18,101 nucleotides of DNA from Bacillota bacterium (GTDB taxonomy: Bacteria > Bacillota > Sulfobacillia > Thermaerobacterales > RSA17): contig PKRI01000038.1 in the NCBI GenBank assembly GCA_017577485.1, positions 1 through 18,101 of the forward strand, read 5' to 3'. The position numbers and the translations under genes are program-made. Below the pieces are notes generated by a model. It was not told where the DNA came from, searched no databases, and saw only the letters and a list, made by a program, of their open reading frames with translations. Below, in pieces: positions 14,674-18,101 of this stretch; the first letter of the stretch is position 1, and the number at the start of each line of letters is the position of its first letter.

Positions 14674-15699
14674 ATGGCTCAGATTTACTACGACCGCGAC
14701 GCCAAGCCTGACTACATCCTCCAGCGCAAAGTCGCAGTACTGGGTTACGGCAGCCAAGGTCACGCCCACGCCCAGAACCTGCGGGACCGCGGCGTCCAGG
14801 TCCGCATCGGCGTGCGCCCGGGCGACAGCGCCCGCCGGGCGGAGGCCGACGGCTTCGTCACCGGCAGCCCGGCGGAGGTGGCGGCCTGGGCCGACGTCAT
14901 CGTGATGCTGGTACCCGACGAGCGGCATCCCGAGGTTTTCGCCGCCATCGAGCCGGAACTCAAGCCGGGCAAGGCGCTGGTCTTCGCCCACGGCTTCAAC
15001 GTCCACTACGGCCAGGTGGTGCCGCCGGACCACGTGGACGTGTTCATGGTGGCGCCCAAGGCGCCGGGCCACCGCTTCCGCGAATTGGTGGCGGCGGGCA
15101 TGGGCGTGCCGGCCCTGGTGGCCGTCCACAACGACGCCACCGGCTCGGCCTGGCCCCTGGCCGTGGCCTACGCCTGGGGCATCGGCTGCACCCGGGCCGG
15201 GGCCATCGTCACCACCTTCCGCGAGGAGACCGAGACCGACCTGTTCGGCGAGCAGGCCGTGCTCTGCGGCGGCATCAGCGCGCTGATCAAGGCCGGTTTC
15301 GAGACGCTGGTGGAGGCCGGCTATCAGCCCGAGGTGGCCTACTTCGAGTGCCTCCACGAGATGAAGTTGATCGTGGACCTCATCTACGAGGGCGGCCTGG
15401 CCCGCATGCGCTACTCGGTCAGCGACACGGCCGAGTACGGGGACCTCACCCGCGGCTCCCGGATCATCGACGAGTCGGTGCGCCAGCGCATGCGCGCCAT
15501 CCTGGCCGACATCCAGGACGGTACCTTCGCCCGCGAGTGGATCCTGGAGAACCGCGCGGGGCGGCCGGTGCTCAACGCCCGCCGCGCCCAGGAGGCGGCA
15601 CACCCCATCGAGGAAGTGGGGCGCAACCTGCGGCGGATGATGACCTGGCTGGCCCAGGGCGGCGGCGCCGGCGGCGAAGGGCCCGCTGACAACCCCTAG
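14674..15699 (+). CDS. ilvC: Ketol-acid reductoisomerase, class I
   Basis: IlvC isomerises and reduces acetolactate or acetohydroxybutyrate with NAD(P)H and Mg2+, the second common step of Val/Leu/Ile synthesis. The 341-residue length marks the short class I. The Rossmann motif GYGSQGHAHAQNL starts at residue 24; GVRPGDS is the cofactor-specificity loop; FAHGFNVHYG, VMVAPKAPGH-like VFMVAPKAPGH, REETETDLFGEQ and YFECLHEMKLIVDLIYEGG carry the metal and substrate residues. ATG 14674 has AGGGGAG (14659-14665) 8 nt upstream and gives the classical MAQIYYDRDA start. It is followed after 14 bp by leuA. Confidence 0.98.
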   Translation: MAQIYYDRDAKPDYILQRKVAVLGYGSQGHAHAQNLRDRGVQVRIGVRPGDSARRAEADGFVTGSPAEVAAWADVIVMLVPDERHPEVFAAIEPELKPGKALVFAHGFNVHYGQVVPPDHVDVFMVAPKAPGHRFRELVAAGMGVPALVAVHNDATGSAWPLAVAYAWGIGCTRAGAIVTTFREETETDLFGEQAVLCGGISALIKAGFETLVEAGYQPEVAYFECLHEMKLIVDLIYEGGLARMRYSVSDTAEYGDLTRGSRIIDESVRQRMRAILADIQDGTFAREWILENRAGRPVLNARRAQEAAHPIEEVGRNLRRMMTWLAQGGGAGGEGPADNP

Positions 15700-15713
15700 G
15701 AGGTGGTTGCTGC

Positions 15714-16904
15714 GTGAACCGGGTCATCATCTTCGACACCACCCTGCGGGATGGGGAGCAGACGCCGGGCGTGGCGCTCACCGTGGAGCAGAAGGTGGAC
15801 CTGGCCCACCGCCTGGCGGCCCTGGGCGTGGACGTCATCGAGGCCGGCTTCCCCATCACCTCGCCGGGCGAGTTCGAGGCGGTGCGCCGCATCGCCGAGA
15901 CGGTGGAGGGTCCCACCATCGCCGCCCTGGCGCGGACCCACCCGGCCGACATCGAGCGGGCCTGGGAGGCGGTCAAGGGCGCCCGGCTCCCCCGCATCCA
16001 CGTGTTCGTGTCCACGTCCGCCATCCACATGGAGCGGATGCTGCGGTCCACGCCGGACGAGGTGCTGCGCATGGTGGAGCAGTCGGTGGCCGACGCCCGC
16101 GCCCGCTGCGCCGACGTGGAGTTTTCGGCCCAGGACGCCACCCGCACCGACATCAACTTCCTGATCGAGGTGGTGCAGGCGGCGGTGGAGGCCGGGGCCA
16201 CCACCATCAACCTGCCCGACACCGTCGGCTTCGCCACGCCCTGGAGCTACGCGGCCATGTTCGAGGCCGTGATGGCCGCCGTGCCTCCGGAGCGGGGCGT
16301 CATCTACAGCGCCCACACCCACGACGACCTGGGCCTGGCGGTGGCCAACTCCCTGGCCGCCGTACGCGCCGGCGCCCGCCAGGTGGAGTGCACCATCAAC
16401 GGCATCGGCGAGCGGGCCGGCAACTGCTCGCTGGAAGAGGTGGTCATGGCCCTTAAGGTCCGGGCCGACCAGTTCGGCGTCCAGACCGGCATCGACACCC
16501 GGGCCATCGGCCCCGTCAGCGAGGCGGTGAGCCGTGCCACCGGCGTGGTGGTGCCGCCCAACAAGGCGGTGGTGGGCGCCAACGCCTTCGCCCACGAGTC
16601 GGGCATCCATCAGGACGGCGTGCTCAAGGACCCCAGCACCTACGAGATCATGCGGCCGGAGCAGGTGGGCCGCGGGTCGTCGCTGCTGGTGCTGGGCAAG
16701 CACTCCGGGCGCCATGCCTTCCGCAGCCGGCTGGCGCAGTTGGGCTTCAACCTGCCGGAACCGGCGCTGCGGGAGGCCTTCAACCGTTTCAAGGCGCTGG
16801 CCGACCGGCGCGAGACGGTGGACGACGAGACCATTGCCCGCATCGCCCGGGAGGTCATGGACCACGGGGAGGGGGCAGCCCGTTCCGCCGCCCACGGTGG
16901 GTGA
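15714..16904 (+). CDS. leuA: 2-isopropylmalate synthase, catalytic part only (no leucine-sensing domain)
   Basis: LeuA condenses acetyl-CoA with 2-oxoisovalerate, the first step to leucine. The 396-residue protein has FDTTLRDGEQTPG at the N-terminus, VIEAGFPITSPGEFEAV, the metal-binding HTHDD (His201, His203), NGIGERAGNCSLEEVVMAL, and AFAHESGIHQDGVLKDPSTYE, all typical of type-1 isopropylmalate synthase rather than citramalate or homocitrate synthase. GTG 15714 has a near-perfect AGGAGGTGG (15698-15706) 7 nt upstream that overlaps the ilvC stop. Oddity: the protein ends right after the linker subdomain, so the C-terminal leucine-binding domain of about 120 residues is missing. No frameshifted remains of it follow, since leuB begins 55 bp later. 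Confidence 0.94.
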   Translation: MNRVIIFDTTLRDGEQTPGVALTVEQKVDLAHRLAALGVDVIEAGFPITSPGEFEAVRRIAETVEGPTIAALARTHPADIERAWEAVKGARLPRIHVFVSTSAIHMERMLRSTPDEVLRMVEQSVADARARCADVEFSAQDATRTDINFLIEVVQAAVEAGATTINLPDTVGFATPWSYAAMFEAVMAAVPPERGVIYSAHTHDDLGLAVANSLAAVRAGARQVECTINGIGERAGNCSLEEVVMALKVRADQFGVQTGIDTRAIGPVSEAVSRATGVVVPPNKAVVGANAFAHESGIHQDGVLKDPSTYEIMRPEQVGRGSSLLVLGKHSGRHAFRSRLAQLGFNLPEPALREAFNRFKALADRRETVDDETIARIAREVMDHGEGAARSAAHGG

Positions 16905-16959
16905 CGGGGGCGGCGGGGACCGGCGGCCCTTTCCAGCCGATGCTCAGGGGGTGTCAGGA

Positions 16960-18101
16960 TTGTCTGGGAGAGGGGACGGCGGCGCGCCCGGGCGGCGGCG
17001 GATCGCGGTGCTGGCCGGCGACGGCATCGGGCCCGAAGTGACAGCCGAGGCCGTGCGGGTGCTGAAGGCGGTCTCGGAGCCCGCCGGCGTCGAGCTGGTT
17101 TTCGAGTTCCTGCCCTTCGGCGGGGCCGCCGTCGACCAGGAGGGCGACCCGCTGCCGCCGGCGACGGAGCGCGCCTGCCTGGACAGCGACGCCGTGCTGC
17201 TGGGCGCCGTGGGCGGTCCCCGCTGGGACGCCGAGCCGCCCCAGCGCCGGCCCGAGGCCGGGCTGCTGCGCCTGCGCCGCAGCCTGGAGGTCTTCGCCAA
17301 CCTGCGGCCGGTACGGCTTCGGCCGGGCCTGGACCTGGGCTCGCCGCTGCGCCAGGAGGTCATCGCCGGGGGCGTCGACATCATCATCGTCCGTGAATTG
17401 ACCGGCGGGCTTTACTACGGCGAGCGCGGGTACCGGGACGGTCCTGACGGGCCCTGCGCTTACGACACCATGGTCTACAGCGAGGCCGAGGTGGAGCGCC
17501 TGGCCCGGCTTGGCTTCGAGCTGGCCCGCGGCCGCCGGCGGCGGCTGGCCCTGTTCGACAAGAGCAACGTGCTGGAAACGTCCAGGCTGTGGCGGCGCGT
17601 CACCACGGCCCTGGCCGGGCAGTACCCCGACGTCGAGGTGGAGCCCTACTACGTGGACAACGGGTTCATGCAGTTCGTGCTGGACCCGGGCCGCTTCGAC
17701 GTCATCGTCACCGAGAACACCTTCGGCGACATCCTCAGCGACCTGGGCGCGGCGGTGGTGGGGTCCATCGGCGTGCTGCCGTCGGCCAGCCTGGGCGCGC
17801 CGGGACGGCCGGGCCTGTTCGAGCCCATCCACGGGTCGGCTCCCGACATCGCCGGGAGGGGCATCGCCAACCCCATCGGCACCATCCTGTCGGCGGCCAT
17901 GCTGCTGCGCCACGCCCTGGGCCTGGAGCGGGAGGCCCGGGCCGTGGAAGAGGCGGTGGACCAGGTGCTGGCCCAGGGGCCGTGGACGGCCGACATCGCT
18001 CCGCCCGGCGCCCACCCTGCCGGCACCGCCGACGTGGGCGAGGCGGTGGCCGCCGCGGCGGTGCGGCTGCTGGCGGAAACGGCGCCGGCCGGGAAGGAGG
18101 G
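16960..18101 (+). CDS. leuB: 3-isopropylmalate dehydrogenase (3' end outside window)
   Basis: LeuB oxidatively decarboxylates 3-isopropylmalate with NAD in leucine synthesis. Frame stays open to the window end; 380 codons are visible, so little should be missing (family about 350-370). Landmarks: RIAVLAGDGIGPEV at the N-terminus, LLGAVGGPRWD, LRRSLEVFANLRPVR, VRELTGGLYYGERGY, DKSNVLETSRLWRR, VEPYYVDNGFMQFV, VTENTFGDILSD and FEPIHGSAPDIAGRGIANP. TTG 16960 is chosen because AGGGGGTG (16946-16953) lies 6 nt upstream; GTG 16951 in the same frame lies inside that site. The last bases (AAGGAGGG) resemble a ribosome binding site for a further gene. leuC and leuD are not between leuA and leuB. Confidence 0.95.
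   Translation, partial: MSGRGDGGAPGRRRIAVLAGDGIGPEVTAEAVRVLKAVSEPAGVELVFEFLPFGGAAVDQEGDPLPPATERACLDSDAVLLGAVGGPRWDAEPPQRRPEAGLLRLRRSLEVFANLRPVRLRPGLDLGSPLRQEVIAGGVDIIIVRELTGGLYYGERGYRDGPDGPCAYDTMVYSEAEVERLARLGFELARGRRRRLALFDKSNVLETSRLWRRVTTALAGQYPDVEVEPYYVDNGFMQFVLDPGRFDVIVTENTFGDILSDLGAAVVGSIGVLPSASLGAPGRPGLFEPIHGSAPDIAGRGIANPIGTILSAAMLLRHALGLEREARAVEEAVDQVLAQGPWTADIAPPGAHPAGTADVGEAVAAAAVRLLAETAPAGKE

Noticed and set aside
15714..16904. leuA read as a citramalate or homocitrate synthase because of its short length
   Set aside because: NGIGERAGNCSLEEV and SGIHQDGVLKDPSTYE are typical of isopropylmalate synthase, and ilvC and leuB flank it; only the regulatory domain is missing.

Overview
The window is an 18.1 kb stretch of a very GC-rich bacterial chromosome, with housekeeping and biosynthetic genes almost all on the + strand and tightly packed, often with 4-bp or longer overlaps. 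The gene set, the tRNA-sensing T-box leader with a Rho-independent terminator, the strong AGGAGG-type ribosome binding sites and the frequent GTG/TTG starts point to a high-GC Firmicute of the Thermaerobacter/Symbiobacterium kind. That placement is inference from style and content; no 16S or other marker is present. I see no mobile element, CRISPR array, tRNA, rRNA or prophage.

Layout: (1) 1-3913 holds the 3' part of alanine racemase (alr), a class-I glutamine-amidotransferase-like hydrolase (peptidase C26), an unlisted 44-residue single-span membrane protein, folC, and a family-4 iron-sulfur uracil-DNA glycosylase that carries an apparent beta-clamp-binding peptide at its N-terminus. (2) 3835-4322 holds the only convincing minus-strand gene, a 107-residue protein of unknown function. 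It converges on and overlaps the glycosylase 3' end, and behind it lies a hairpin-rich divergent spacer. (3) 4323-7245 is the t6A tRNA-modification cluster tsaE-tsaB-rimI-tsaD, followed without a gap by a left-handed beta-helix acyltransferase and murC (to 9250). (4) 9251-10864 is guaB with its own probable promoter and a terminator hairpin behind it. (5) 10906-13596 is ilvD-pheA behind another probable promoter. (6) 13614-18101 is a branched-chain amino-acid operon, ilvN-ilvC-leuA-leuB (leuB runs off the window), controlled by a promoter and a T-box leader whose specifier reads as CUC (Leu).

Most of the window is ordinary core metabolism. The t6A genes work together: TsaE, TsaB and TsaD transfer threonylcarbamoyl to tRNA A37, with TsaC expected elsewhere. 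IlvC, IlvD, LeuA and LeuB belong to Val/Leu/Ile synthesis. The branched-chain operon is unusual in three ways. ilvN stands without ilvB, and its two Asn positions known to matter for valine feedback in E. coli IlvH are replaced. LeuA stops where the leucine-sensing domain should begin. leuCD are not between leuA and leuB. Together these suggest that control here rests mainly on tRNA-Leu sensing by the T-box rather than on allostery. Other points worth a look are the clamp motif on the uracil-DNA glycosylase, the small membrane ORF, the minus-strand orphan, and the Ala/Gly/Pro-rich inserts in several enzymes. I found no clear sign of an entirely new multi-gene system.
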